A DNA stretch of 64,000 nucleotides from Branchiostoma floridae. Taxonomy: Eukaryota > Chordata > Leptocardii > Amphioxiformes > Branchiostomatidae. This document shows positions 1-30,200 of the stretch, in pieces. Below the pieces are notes generated by a model. The model saw nothing but the letters and a program-made list of their open reading frames with translations, searched no databases and was not told where the DNA came from. The stretch covers positions 806,562 through 870,561 of the forward strand of contig NC_049992.1 in assembly GCF_000003815.2 (NCBI RefSeq), read 5' to 3'. Position numbers and translations under genes: made by a program. Positions within the stretch are counted from its first letter, which is position 1. Every line of letters starts with the position of its first letter.

Positions 1-239
1 TGACCTAGGCGTAATTGTGGATCTGAATAAAGTCAAAGTATATTAAAATATTTCAAATAAACCATATCCGTACATAACGAAAATTTCTTACCAACAAAAA
101 ACGTATACCAACACCAACCCCTCTCTTTTAGAGATATCACTATGGGCAACACACTAGTTTTATACAGTAAGTAGTAACTCTAGATCTGGTGCACTCACAC
201 CAGGACGAAACTCTAAACTTTGATATGGATAATTGTGAT

Positions 240-1576
240 TATACAGAAGCTAAGAGCACGTTCCACTAGTTTGTAGAACTTCCTGTCTTTCCTGTGGACC
301 TGCACGTGAATTTTCTGTACAGGTACTCACCCCTATATGTGATCATAAGGAAGCTAAGAGCACGGTACCGTAGCTGTATATATGAATTTTCTGTACAGGT
401 TCTCACCCCTATAAGTGATCACAGAAGCTAAGAGCATGGTACCGTACCTGTACATAGATCTTTTGTACGGGTACTCACCCCTATAAGTGATCATACAGAA
501 GCTAAGAGCACGGTACCGTAGCTGTACACGAATTTTCTGTACAGGTTCTCACCCCTATAACTGATCACAGAAGCTAAGAGCACGGTACCGTAGCTGTACA
601 CGAATTTTCTGTACGGGTACTCACCCTATAAGTGATCATACAGAAGCTAAGAGCACGGTACCGTAGCTGTACACGAATTTTCTGTACGGGTACTCACCCT
701 ATAAGTGAGCATACAGAAGCTAAGAGCACGGTACCGTAGCTGTACACGAATTTTCTGTACGGGTACTCACCCTATAACTGATCATACAGAAGCTAAGAGC
801 ACGGTACCGTAGCTGTACACGAATTTTCTGTACGGGTACTCACCCTATAAGTGATCATACAGAAGCTAAGAGCACGGTACCGTAGCTGTACACGAATTTT
901 CTGTACAGGTTCTCACCCCTATAACTGATCATACAGAAGCTAAGAGCACGGTACCAGAAGATGTACAGAAGCTAAGAGCACGGTACCGTAGCTGTACACG
1001 AATTTTCTGTACGGGTACTCACCCTATAAGTGATCATACAGAAGCTAAGAGCACGGTACCGTAGCTGTACACGAATTTTCTGTACGGGTACTCACCCTAT
1101 AAGTGAGCATACAGAAGCTAAGAGCACGGTACCGTAGCTGTACACGAATTTTCTGTACAGGTTCTCACCCCTATAACTGATCACAGAAGCTAAGAGCACG
1201 GTACCGTAGCTGTACACGAATTTTCTGTACGGGTACTCACCCTATAAGTGATCATACAGAAGCTAAGAGCACGGTACCGTAGCTGTACACGAATTTTCTG
1301 TACGGGTACTCACCCTATAAGTGAGCATACAGAAGCTAAGAGCACGGTACCGTAGCTGTACACGAATTTTCTGTACGGGTACTCACCCTATAACTGATCA
1401 TACAGAAGCTAAGAGCACGGTACCGTAGCTGTACACGAATTTTCTGTACGGGTACTCACCCTATAAGTGATCATACAGAAGCTAAGAGCACGGTACCGTA
1501 GCTGTACACGAATTTTCTGTACAGGTTCTCACCCCTATAACTGATCATACAGAAGCTAAGAGCACGGTACCAGAAG
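240..1576. repeat. Minisatellite, ~72-bp unit, downstream of the sialyltransferase gene
   Basis: About 18 head-to-tail copies of a unit of roughly 70-73 bp. Each contains the block GAAGCTAAGAGCACGGTACC, a GCTGTACACGAATTTTCTG block and TACTCACCC. Copies differ by small changes (GTGATCA, CTGATCA or GTGAGCA; ACAGGTTC or ACGGGTAC). The block CTAAGAGCACGG is the reverse complement of the last codons and stop of the sialyltransferase terminal exon (3464-3478), so the array appears to derive from that exon's 3' edge. The array is interrupted at 1577 by a LINE and resumes after 2870 with longer, less regular units. Confidence 0.9.
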
Positions 1577-2870
1577 ATGTCCAGATACGGCAGATACGGC
1601 ATACAGGGCCACGCTCTTGACTGGTTCCAGTCTTATCTAACAGGTAGACAACACTGTACGTCAATCAACGGAGCAACATCTGGCTTTCACAATGTAAAAT
1701 ACGGGGTGCCTCAGGGATCAATACTGGGGCCCCTCCTTTTCATCATCTACGTCAACGATATGCCTGAATGTCTCCAGTCTTGTGATATCTCAATGTATGC
1801 AGATGATACTGTAATCTACTACAGCCACAAGAACTCCAACAACATTGAGCAGGCACTCCAACATGATCTACAACGGTTGGCAAAATGGTTCGCAGCAAAC
1901 TCTCTGTCAATGAACGGTGGAAAATGCAAATGCATGTACATAGGAACACACAAGAAACTGTCAAACTGTAGCGCTCCAAAGCTGACTGTCAACGGCACCA
2001 ACATACCAACATGTGATCAGTACACCTACCTAGGTGTGGTTATTGACCGACAACTGAACTGGAAGAACCAGGTGAAAGCTGTGCTGGGGAAACTGAAGCG
2101 ATCACTATTCATGATGAAACACGCCAGCCCCTTCATCACAACATCAGCACTCCACACCTTGTACAACGCCATCTTCCTACCACACATAACGTATGCCTGC
2201 ACGGCATGGGACACTGCTCCAGATCAGGACCTACAGAAGCTACAGACCATGCAGAACCGGGCGGGAAAACTAATTCTGAAGGCTCCACACAGGACCCCAT
2301 CAACCGAAGTACACTCTAGGCTGGGCTGGAAGGACATTAAGGCAACACATCAATACTACAATGCCGTACTCGTCTACAAAGCTCTGAACAGCAAACTCCC
2401 ACCCTACATGCGCCAGATGTTTGTCTATTGCCGAGACCAAAGCACAAGAACAACCAGGCAAAGCACAAGTAATCAACTTGCTGTCCCTAAACCCCACCGA
2501 GAAACCTTCAGAAGAGCCATCGCCTACCGTGGACCCACCATCTGGAACAGGCTACCACCGGACATACGCACAGCCCCAACTCTGGCTTCCTTTAAGAGAC
2601 TCTTAAAGTAATGGGAACGGCCAAATGAACGTTCGAACGGACTCGAATCATGTAGCAGTTTCTATCATGTATTTTGTATGTATGTAAATGTAAATTGTGT
2701 ATATAGACGTATAGGACTTATAAGGACTCAAAACGATGTAACTTTATCTCTAGTTATATATTCTGTCTGACCCTTGCCTCTTCTCTCATGACCTCAATGA
2801 AAAGCGGCCTGCAGGCCGATTTGAGCTTTCATGAATAAATAAAGGTTCAAACAAACAAACAAACAAACAA
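1570..2870 (+). mobile_element. 5'-truncated non-LTR retrotransposon (LINE): reverse-transcriptase C-terminal half and 3' tail
   Basis: The open frame 1577-2611 (344 aa) begins inside a reverse transcriptase. GVPQGS lies at residues 43-48 and the catalytic YADD box at 74-77, followed by the thumb region and a C-terminal WNRLPPDIRT block typical of Jockey/CR1-like LINEs. The endonuclease and N-terminal RT are missing, as expected from 5' truncation. After the stop at 2609-2611 come about 215 bases of 3' untranslated sequence and a (CAAA)n tail at about 2849-2870. The minisatellite resumes immediately afterwards, so the element was inserted into it. The first residues contain a small duplication (AGATACGGC twice). 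The family is inferred from motifs only. Confidence 0.85.
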
Positions 2871-3463
2871 GCTGTACACGAATTTTCTGTACAGGTACTC
2901 ACTCCTTTACATGTAAGTGATTATAATACAGAAGCTAAGAGCACGGTTTTTGTCACCAGCTCAATGACTCCCTGTCTGTAGAATTCCCTGTCCATCCTGT
3001 GTACCTGTATCTTACTTGTACATGAATTTTCTGTACAGGTACTCACCCCTGTACAGAAGCTAGTTAGCTAAGAGCACCGTTTTGTAACCAGCTCAATGAC
3101 TCCCTTGGCGTGTAGCTCCACGAGTCTGTAGAACTGTGTACCTGTGTACCTGTACCGTACCTGTACATGTGTTACAAGTTGGACGATTCATTTATGTAAC
3201 GTTTTGTGTTTTAAACCCCTATCAGCTGGAACTGAGGACAAGGACCTGTCCAAGGCTTTAATTCCGGCAACCTTCCTCAAATCTCGGTACCACGATAAGT
3301 GGTTATACAGAAGCTAAGAACACGGTTTTGTCACAAGCTCGATGACTCCTTTGGCGTGCAGCTGCACGAGTTTGTAGAAGTCCCTGTCCATCATGTGGAC
3401 CTGTATCGTACTTGTACATGAATTTTCTGTACAGGTACTCACCCCTGTACAGAAGCTAGTTAG
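2871..3463 (-). repeat. Array of duplicated sialyltransferase terminal-exon ends
   Basis: Downstream of the real last exon lie three further partial copies of its 3' end on the minus strand, at about 3400-3311, 3135-3066 and 3002-2931, separated by the TGTACATGAATTTTCTGTAC spacer of the minisatellite. The 3400-3311 copy keeps an open frame reading HMMDRDFYKLVQLHAKG and ends KPCS-stop. The 3135-3066 copy keeps FYRLVELHAKG and ends KRCS-stop. The 3002-2931 copy is decayed by a deletion and a one-base insertion. The 3400 copy is preceded by a possible acceptor (GATACAG). Whether any is used as an alternative last exon cannot be told from sequence. Confidence 0.8.
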
Positions 3464-21087
<17,624 letters not shown>

Positions 21088-21091
<4 letters not shown>

Positions 21092-21105
21092 CGCTGGACG
21101 TGCAT
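21088..21105 (-). promoter_or_regulatory. Minimal uORF overlapping the sialyltransferase start codon
   Basis: An ATG at 21105-21103 opens a five-codon reading frame (MHVQR) whose TGA stop at 21090-21088 overlaps the chosen start codon in an ATGA arrangement. Such overlapping stops can permit reinitiation. Whether the transcript begins upstream of this ATG is unknown. Confidence 0.4.
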
Positions 21106-22240
21106 GGTCAGGGCTGGGTGTAGGAAGTTATTTAAGACTAGGGCAACATTTCCAAACCGGTGCACGCGTGCGGCTGTGGTGTGCGGGAACGAAAAATGAT
21201 GTAAAACACAAAGTTACACACAAAATGTAAAAAAAAAGACAAATAGTAATCATGAGTATAATCGTTATGTTTCTCTTGAAAGCAAAACTTTATTATTTGT
21301 TCCACAGTTCAAACTGTCAGTTTGGAAATGTGACCTTGGCATGAAGAAGTTTACCTTAATGGAATTTTTTAAAGCCACAATACTTCTTTACGTAGCTTGG
21401 GGTAGTGAAATGCGTTAGCCAGGCGCAGCGGTACCTGGTCACTTGCTTGCTTACATGCTTACACAGAGGGTTCTGTTGGCCAGGAGAGAGGGGAATGTTA
21501 AACTTAGCATGGACTCAGTCTCTCCTGGCCAAATATTTCCCCTTTTGCGAATTTTACGATCCTTAACCCCATAAGAAGGTGGAGGCTTTACAACTTTGTG
21601 CGTTACGGTTACTCCTAAAAGCCAGCTTATCGGCTACCGGAAACGATGAAAACAAAACCAACAACAAACAGACCGTGACAGAGTCAACGACCAGCGTTTA
21701 CTCTGTTTACGGTACAGTATTGCTAACTCTTCCCTGAGAATCACACACATTCGGTGGCCCGTATACCAAGACTGGAAACGTACATGTATTACGGTAACTT
21801 TACAACATATATGCTATATAATCGCATTTCACGTCAAAAGCAAGCGTTTCAAGAATACCATTAAGTTCCCACTCCTATATAAACACATATTCCATGCTTC
21901 CCTAGTCAAACATGGTCTGCATGCAACACGGCACAACATACTTAGAATCCTATCGTAAAGCACAATAAAATGACACCTACTTTAGTACCGTCTCAAAACA
22001 AAGATCAGACGCACCTGTCCTACTTGTACCTGTAGTGTCGGTAGGCAACGCGTCTTTATGATTTCTAACGCTACCAGGTAAGAAATCTGCCCACCTGTAA
22101 CCCCTAGTAACCCGTACCAGCGGTCTCTATGCGCGAGATTACACGGGGCGCTGAGCACAACCTGCCCGGCGAGTTGGGTACAGGTCGCCCGGGGCGTTCT
22201 GTGGTAAAGATGCCATTGATTGCAGTTAGCCTAAACTAGA
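21106..22240. other. Upstream region of the sialyltransferase gene; no gene recognised
   Basis: Holds a short hairpin at about 21476-21545 (TTGGCCAGGAGAG and CTCTCCTGGCCAA). The sequence from 22080 to 22200 is GC-richer than its surroundings and could be promoter. No coding sequence supported. Confidence 0.4.
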
Positions 22241-22289
22241 ATGGACAGAAATAATCATGCCTATAGCTTCAGCTATACTACTGTTTTAC

Positions 22290-22555
22290 TCACGTCGAGT
22301 ATTGTGTACCATTCGACTGACAGTTTTGAATCAAGGCGAAGGAGGGTTTGTTATTCTTTCTTACAAAGATTAATGTCCTCCAATAACACTATTGTCAAGC
22401 ACTTGCTATCTTCAGACATGTACTACAGAAACACTTTTTTCCGCAACTGCTATGGCTTATTGTACAGATAGATGTTTTAATGTACTAGTATATGTATCTT
22501 TTGTGTACCTATGGGTTTTGCACCTGGAATAAAGAATAAAGAAAGAAAGTATCTT
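22290..22555 (+). mobile_element. Possible LINE 3' fragment
   Basis: The open frame ending at 22471 finishes with SFESRRRRVCYSFLQRLMSS, which resembles the RREKLC-type C-terminus of CR1/L2-like retrotransposons. It is followed by a short untranslated end with an AATAAAGAATAAAGAAAGAA tail. Only the last ~60 codons are present. The assignment rests on this short motif and the tail. Confidence 0.4.
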
Positions 22556-23887
22556 GATCGTTAATTGATAACATCGATATCAACTCTCGTAAGTCCATCA
22601 GGTGTCACAAAGCTGCCACATAAAATGTTACAGAGGCCTTCTCAATATTGTTTTGAACACCCAAATATCTGAAGTGTATAAACCTCAGGATTACTGCCGC
22701 TGCATTGGTACTTCTCTTTTGATTTTATTTGACATCATTGCCTCATGCGGTTCTCAAATGTACTGCAGCCTCCAAGGCTTGTGGTAGTTAATACTAGTTA
22801 TGGAGACTTTACTTTTCATTAGTTATAAAATTAAGAAGAAAATGAAAACATGTTTAAAACTTTTTGAAAATTAAAAATGATGATATAGACAAAAATGGGG
22901 AAGATGTGGAAAAAATTAGATCTATAGTTCATGCATAGACTAGTTCTTTAATTTTTGTCTGTTGAAATTTAGTTTTTTTTTATTTAACTTACACATTTAG
23001 TTGATTTGTAAGATCTTTTCATTTTTTGTTTACAGTTTTTGTTTACTACTAGGGTGAACAACTTGCCAGAAGAGGTATGTAAGACGGGATCGAAAAAGAG
23101 GTAGACGATGTTAACGACTCAAGTTCCAATCTCTGTTTGGAGATTGTGTGAAGGGAAGGAAGATCCAAGCAGCTGACGTTTAAAAAAATCTAAGACAGCT
23201 AACACATATCCCTTCTGGAACGACCACAGACAAGATAAGAACGGTAAACTTTCCTGTCTATCTGGATGTCACTACATTGAGATAACGCCTCCGGCACAGC
23301 TTGTAAAATAAATGAGACGTCATACCCATTCATCCGAAAGCTGAACAGGCGCTAAGTGATGCTTATTTTCATTTGTCATAGAATTAAGAAAAAGAAAAAA
23401 AAACACGTTTAAAACTTTTTGAAAAGTAAAAAAGAAGATGATATAGACAAAAATGGGGAAGATGTGGAAAAACTAGTTCTTTTTTTTTCATTTAACTTAC
23501 ACATTTAGTTGATTTGTAAGATCTTTTCATTTTTTTGTTTACAATTTTTGTTTACTATTTTTGTCTTCTCATGACTTAACTTAGAGACAGCCAATGTTTG
23601 TTGCAACATTAATCTGTAGCATTTTGTACTTGTAGCATTTTTCAAAGCACTGTTGGTTAAGGTTTGTCATACCTTGTCATTGCTTCAGTTTACTTACAGA
23701 CAAATGAAAGCAACTTTAATGTTCTTTTAACATTAATGTGTAGCATTTTGTAAAATGTAGCATTTTCCTGTTTTGTTAGTTTGGTTGACAGTGTTGCCAT
23801 TTTGTTCATTAAAGTTCACTGATGTTCACCACGCTACTTGAATGAGCCTCTGTCAGTACCCCCTGTGTAAAACAATGCCAGCTGTTG

Positions 23888-24208
23888 CAGGGCTCGAAAT
23901 ACTTTGAAAATTACCTGCACCAGACAAATTTTACCTGCGCCACTCTGAATTTAGGAATTATGAATCATACCAAAATTGTTCAGGAACCATAATTGCTATT
24001 TTTGTTTTGTCTAATACATTATAGGTGGTTACAGTCAATGCAGCTACATGTAATAACAATCCATATACACCTACATCATAGGACATTATGTATAAACCCC
24101 AGTTTATGGACCAGTGCATGTTAGGTGCAGGGAGACGCCAGAAATACCTGCACAGCTCCAATTTTAACTGCACTAACCTGCATATGCAGGTGATATTTCG
24201 AGCCCTGT
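23888..24208. mobile_element. MITE with CAGGGCTCGAAAT termini (copy 1)
   Basis: The ends are CAGGGCTCGAAATACTTTG and ATATTTCGAGCCCTG, inverted repeats of about 15 bases extended by TACCTGCA / TGCAGGT blocks. A second copy is at 31474-31792. It lies inside the upstream duplication but is absent from the corresponding place near 44350, so it inserted after the duplication or was lost there. Confidence 0.85.
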
Positions 24209-24941
24209 GTTGGTGTTTTTCATACCCATGGTTCTAACTAACATCGGTACATGGTCTTGGTTACCAAACACTGGTGTTGAAAGTCTACCATGTGCGGTCA
24301 CTTTCGTGGTGCGAGTTTTGAAGTCGGATTTGGAGCGAGGCTAGAACCGACTTTTTTTATTGCATACCCGTAACACATCAGGTTTGTAGTGAAGAGTAGC
24401 CTCTACCAGGCTCCGCGGATCGGTGGTCTAATTGTAGAAATTCGACAAAGAGTCAATAGTACGCCAGGAGAGTCAGCCGGTCAGAGGAGGAATTTTTTTT
24501 TTTTTTTTGTCTGAGCAGCTTTATTATGTGAATTTGTGTGATTTCAGTCAGCCCTTTTCCAATGTACATAAATGAATTGCAGAAATGTTAGCCAGGTGCT
24601 TAGACAAGTATGATTATCATCGCATTTGCTTGAAATTAAATTTGCTTGAAATGAAAACTTTGCCTAACAAAATAATCAAATTTTTCAGGGGGGGGGGCGC
24701 ACCGTTACATGTATCTCCAAATATGATAATAAAGGAATTTAGGTAACACTCTATAGAAGTTTCTACTTTCAACCAATTTTTTACATCATTCCAAAATGAT
24801 ACTACATGCGGACACTCCCAGAAAATATGAACATAGGATTCTACATCGTCATGACAGAAAGAACAAGAGCTAGAGTCTATTAATTTCCATATATGTAGAA
24901 TTTTGTTACAAGGTAAAAATTTATTGATTAATCAGAGGAGG

Positions 24942-25153
24942 TACTGTTAATGCATTTAAGTTCGCGGGGATTTAATTTTGCGTTAGCGGGAAGAAGAACT
25001 TTTCGCGGTGGTTTTAAGTTCGCGGCGGCACTATGCACGGTAATCTCTTACTGCCATGGAAAAATGTTTGCGGTGGTTTTAAATTCGCGGTGAAGTGGCC
25101 AGCGCGAAAACCGCGAACATTAAACCACCGCGAACATTTCTGCATTTACAGTA
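24942..25153. mobile_element. MITE, CCGCGAACATT family (copy 2)
   Basis: The termini are TACTGTTAATGCATTTAAG and CATTTCTGCATTTACAGTA. It shares position and flanks with copy 4 (44656-44877), so it predates the FReD gene duplication. Confidence 0.85.
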
Positions 25154-26094
25154 TTTCCTCACCGTTGGTAGAAGTGAAGAATACAAGCTGCATACCCGGG
25201 AAGATTTATTCACAGGAACCGGGACGGACTCCTAATCTCTTCGATAAATGTGGTGTATTCTTTTACGTGCTCTAGGTGTGGCTGTCCCCAAATACGGGAC
25301 CTATTCGAGAGTCGGCCCAAGCCGAAGCTAGGTACTCATGTACACCTGAGTGAAGTGAGCAAGGTTGCCCCAAGGGTATAAGGTCGACGCAGTCGTAAGC
25401 ATTTTTTTTTTCGTTCGTGCAAACAGCCCGGCCGGGCCCCGGTTTGGAAATGTGATCATGGCATAAAGATTGTGAAGGTCGTTTTTAACAATAGCTACAA
25501 TATCATTCTTAAGATAAGGTCTGAAGACTTCATACCTGTAATAAATAAACAAATGAAAAATGTATTTTGGTACAAAAAATGATCAACTGATAAAATGTAT
25601 GCAAATGAGGACATTAGAAACTTTTATATCTCTCGAAAAGTTGATCATTATTATTTGATGAGGGTATTAGTTTGGGAAATTCTAGCATTTTATATATTTC
25701 TTTCAAAAGGAAATAAGTCCTATCAAGGAGGTTAATGCTTTTTAAACTCATTGGTCCTATGAAGAACATGTGACTTTGGTTACCCGACCAACCCAAGCAA
25801 AAACCTGTCCACTTTAGCCTCGGGGTGGGCCGGTATTGTTCACCGCCAGCAAAGGACATAGAATTTGCGATTTGACGTTCCGGACCGTGTGATAACTTCC
25901 GTATCACACAGGTTCTAAAGTTGTATCACACAGGCCTCCTTCGAGTAAATCGAACTATTTCGCACGGACCGAATACGGCACGGTTGAAGATTCGAATATC
26001 GGATTCGGACCTTAGAATTGCTGTTTTTTGAGGACATAACATTTTCTCAACTTCTGGTACATTTCGCATCGAAATATGTGTTTTCTCAGGTGGG

Positions 26095-26252
26095 TATGAC
26101 ATAAATAAAACACAACTTGTATTCTGCATCACCCTTGGTCCCAGCCCTACCGCGGGTCGGATCACCCTCCGGCCTTCGGGCGATCCGCCCCGCGGTCGGC
26201 CTGGTACCTCGGGTGATACGGAATACGCCGTGTTGTATTTTATATGTTCATC
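26095..26252. repeat. GC-rich hairpin, ~75-bp arms
   Basis: The sequence around TTGGTCCCAGCCCTACCGCG is repeated in inverted orientation around CGCGGTCGGCCTGGTACC, so that both strands encode a similar RPAVGL-PRV-NT string. The imperfect arms surround CGGCCTTCGG. Probably a small inverted-repeat transposon, not a gene. Confidence 0.7.
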
Positions 26253-26710
26253 TCAACTCTAGTCTAGAAGAGTATTGGCCACATTTCCCGGACCTCTTCT
26301 GAGAAGGAGTGGGCAAGAGTCGGCGTCCTGATGACAGCCGTGAGTAATGACCCTTGAAAAGTACTAATGACATTTCGTCGGTCTTTCTTGTACGTCTCAC
26401 CATACATATTTGGGGACTGTCCTGTAACATCTTAGAAATGACTGAGGAAATGAGTCACAATGACAACATAGTGAAACAATTTACAATTCTGAGAGATTGA
26501 TGTGTAGGCGTATAGACAATATATAAGGAGGGTCTTAGAACCCATGTATCAGATGAGTGTGTGGAAGACTAGGACGGGTGGAGGAAGGAAGAAGTCTGCA
26601 GCAGACTCTCTTGTCTTTCTTGATCTGACGTATAGTTCCAACATCGGTAGCTATTCCTGACGTAGATCGAGATGAAAGTCGCCACAACCTCACCCCTTAC
26701 AATCTGAGTT

Positions 26711-26936
26711 ATACCCCTGTCACATTACCCACGATCTTTGAGCGTATCGATGGAAGATCGGTCATATTTGATATTGACAGAGGGTAGCGCACCTGAAAAC
26801 CGTCCCTGTCACATATAAGCCATACTTTGTACCTTGTACAATTGTTGTGCAATAAAGTTATTATTATCAGAAAGGCTCGGGTGATCGCCGCAGAATCGTC
26901 GTCCGATCGATTTTCGCCAAATGTGACAGGGGTATA
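26711..26936. mobile_element. MITE-like element with CCCCTGTCA termini (copy 2)
   Basis: Bounded by TATACCCCTGTCACATTACC and AAATGTGACAGGGGTATAAG. The interior is the inverse of the 9213-9450 copy, including GTACAATTGTTGTGCAATAA. No coding capacity. Confidence 0.85.
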
Positions 26937-26989
26937 AGGGACGCCATCGTGATTAGGTGGCCATAACCTTACCCCTCACAATCTGAGTG

Positions 26990-27243
26990 ATGAAAACGGT
27001 GTAGAATCATTTGCCGACGTGTTCTCCTCCTTTCTCTCTCATACCCCTAATCGGAAACACCCCATGTTTTTCTTAGGCCTAAAGCTGCGTGACACCAAAT
27101 GAACTTGGCTCCTTGCCGTGTTTCCGGCAGCCAAATTCAGCCTGACACGCTTTGACATTAGTTCCTCCTTAGCTGGCGGTCGTTCAGCCCTGTACTAGGA
27201 GCGCGTTATCTGCTATTAGTTTACTCAGCCCATCAGTTTCAAG
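26990..27243 (+). promoter_or_regulatory. Conserved upstream region of FReD gene 1
   Basis: The ~230 bases before the start codon closely match those before FReD genes 2 (about 45420-45633) and 3 (about 51985-52237). Shared blocks include GACGTGTTCTC, ACCCCTAATCGGA, GCGTGACACCAAATGAACTT and GGCTCCTTGCC. The conservation extends to the ATG, consistent with a shared promoter and 5' untranslated region. No specific factor sites are claimed. Confidence 0.6.
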
Positions 27244-30200
27244 ATGGCGAATGTCTTGCTTCTCGCGGCTTTCCTTCTGTCCAGTAGTTTTCCTTCCCGA
27301 GCCCAGGACACCAGTATAATCATCTCGACTGCCAACACCGAGGCACTCGAGAGTCAGCTCACAGAGACCAAGGAGGAAACGGGCCGCCTGAAAAATGAAG
27401 TGGATCGCCTGTCGTCGCTGGTGGAAACACTGCTGTCCAGGGTGGACAGTTTGTCTGATGAACTGTCGGGGGAGAAAGTCAGGGGCGCACAGCTGGAACA
27501 GAACCTGACACGGCAGATACAAAAACTAGAAGCGCGTCTCCAAACCCAGGTAAGGAACCGTGTTTTCACCTCTCAGAGTAGTTAAGGCATTTCACTTCTT
27601 GACAATTAAGAAAGAGATGGAAGATGTATATTTGTCGCACCGTCGAAATGTATGATTTATGCCCTTTTAACTTGCTCAACCATGAGCAGACCTTCATTGA
27701 ATCTAAGGCTGGAAATACTCCGGAAATGCCCATTTGATCCCGTGACAAGGAAGTAGCCAAATCTCTGTTGCTTGCGTGTATACGTATTGTTGGACGGTCT
27801 CCATTTTGTGTGTTTCAATCACATTTGATTGGAAAGCCTTCATCTATGGTATTAATGTAGTACACGTTCCATAACATACAGCGCGGATGAGAAGAACTGA
27901 GAATATTAACTGTGGAGGAGGAAGTCTTCCTTGTCCGAGCCAGCAGTTACGGAAGCTTGCTTCCTGCTGATAACAGAAACGTCTATTGGGGATTTTGTAC
28001 CAAACTAGTGTAAACCTCCTAAACAATCGGTTTGGTAAATGTTAAAGTCGTCTTCGTCGTATCTTGTTTGGTCTGTTTGAGTTGCCAACTACCTAAAAAA
28101 TAGGTAGCCCCGGCTGAAACAGGTCAATTGACCCTCTGACTTTCTAAACGTTATCAATGACCTCTTAACCTATGACCTGACGCGGAACAAGTTGGTTTGG
28201 ATTACGTATTTGTTGTGATTCTTCAGTTCCCCATTTGAGTACCTGATGTTTTAGTTTGTGTGAGTAAAATCGGTTCATTTGTTTTCTTGTTTTGAGCGAA
28301 AAAATTACCTATATCTGAAGTATCCCAAATGTAACACTGCACTGCACTATTTTCATCACACAACATACATGATGCCTCGTGGTGGGTTGTTTTGTTTTAG
28401 TACTAAATTTTCGATCTGGGATGATTATGTGCAGATCTGGGATGAAACGAACTTGGTTGATTTCGTATTCAGAAAAAATTGGGCTTTAAGACACTAACAC
28501 CTGCTTCTGCACCTGTTGTATAACGTTTGACCATGAGACACCAGTGATGCTGTGAGAGGCCGAAATTCTCCACAGAGAAATGAAATGTCTCAATCAGTCA
28601 TTACCGTTTCTGCCTGATACACCAGTGCTGCAGCGAGATGGGGCCTTCCCCTCAAGGTGCGGAAACTACAGCAAACCCGAGAGTCACACAAGTCGGACTG
28701 GCATCAACCACTGTAGCGGGGTCATCTGGAGATGCACAAGGTAAGAGATTTCATATTGCTTCACTACTATGTATGTATGACATGTGTGTGTGTGTGTTTG
28801 CGCGTGTTGCCATTATATTTGCCAGTAATATGTGAATAATATTCTTGTGCTTGGGATTGCTCATTGATTAAATTCTAAAGTGTAACTAGAAATCCCAATC
28901 TTTACATTGGCTTCATTTTTACTGATACTTACCATTCTCAGAGCTCAAGGCGGACTGTGCTGCATATAAAGCCTCCGGACAGACGACCAGTGGAGTCTAC
29001 CCACTCGGCTCCCTCCCGTCCGGTGTGCAGGCCTACTGTGACATGGAGACAGCAGGTACTGTACACGTATAAAGTCACAAGGGGGTTGTTGTAAGTTATC
29101 TAGTCCCTTTTTAGCTTTGTAAAGTCGTTTCTATAGAAGTGTCATTGTCTAATGTATAACCAGTGTCACCGTAAAAACATAAAAACAAGAGTTCGGAGAC
29201 CTCATAACTGCATGAAATATATCAGTTTAAAAAAAAATAAATTTTCATAATCATTATCGCACAAGACAAGCTGGAACACCGAGTCCGAGCTAGCCTGAGT
29301 ACCATCCGGGTAGTAGTTTTTCCTAAGTTCCCTTCTGGAATAGGAGAGAAGCGACTGCATGTAAACGTCGGAGCGAACTACTATCCGGATGGTACCTAGG
29401 CTAGGTCCCAGTGGCAGAGCAAAGACCTTCTGTGATGTTATAATTCAAACTCAGTCTACAAACTAACTAAGAGTGTTTCCCACAGGAGGCGGCTGGACTG
29501 TGATCCAGCGGCGGCAGGACGGGTCGGTTCCCTTCAACCGGACCTGGGAGGAGTACAAACTGGGCTTTGGGAACAAGAGCGGGGAGTACTGGCTGGGGAA
29601 TGAGAACATCCACCTCCTGACCAATCAGAAGAAACATACGCTGCGAATTGATCTTCAGGATTGGGAAGAGAATCAAACATTCGCAGAATATAGCACCTTT
29701 AGGTTGGTACTCCTCCGATCCTCTAATGGGAATTCTGGGCACAAATCAAATTTTAAAACGCCCCATTGAAATAGAAAATACATTTGTACAATTGATTTTC
29801 AGCATTGGAAAGGGAAGCACGCATTCGCCAAGTACATCACATTTATGTTCGTACTTCTCACATTCAGGATCCTGAACAGACATTACAGGCCCGAAGTTCT
29901 ATGGGAATACATGATATCTACATACACAGGAGAAAGAAGGCCTTGAAAAAGCATCCTCCTAACGCCCGGTCCCCAACGGCACTACCTTATGGGGAATAAA
30001 TGACTGACGGTACTCTGCTGTAGGAGAATGTGAAAAAGTAGATTCAAGTAAAACTTGTATTCCACAAGACACGCAAATTGGTGTCACGGTTTTCTGCTTT
30101 ACTTCCGGCGAGGAGACGCAAAGAAAACATAAAAATAGATACAACCTCGAATGACCCAAATGCAGGGATATCCAGGGATGCATTTATTGTCGACTGGTGG

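Larger units (their letters stand above)
22785..25330. repeat. Upstream segment duplicated before FReD gene 2 (compare 43770-45150)
   Basis: Blocks in the same order are found at 43770-45150: TAGTTAATACTAGTTATGGA, TAGCATTTTGTACTTGTAGC, TTTTCATACCCATGGTTCTA and TAGCCTCTACCAGGCTCC, then a CCGCGAACATT MITE and AGGTGTGGCTGTCCC-like sequence. A second partial copy of the first block lies at 23360-23560. The duplication unit therefore reaches at least 4 kb upstream of each FReD gene. No coding sequence supported. Confidence 0.75.

Noticed and set aside
240-1576. Possible CRISPR-like array
   Set aside because: Units are contiguous tandem copies without unique spacers and the genome is eukaryotic.
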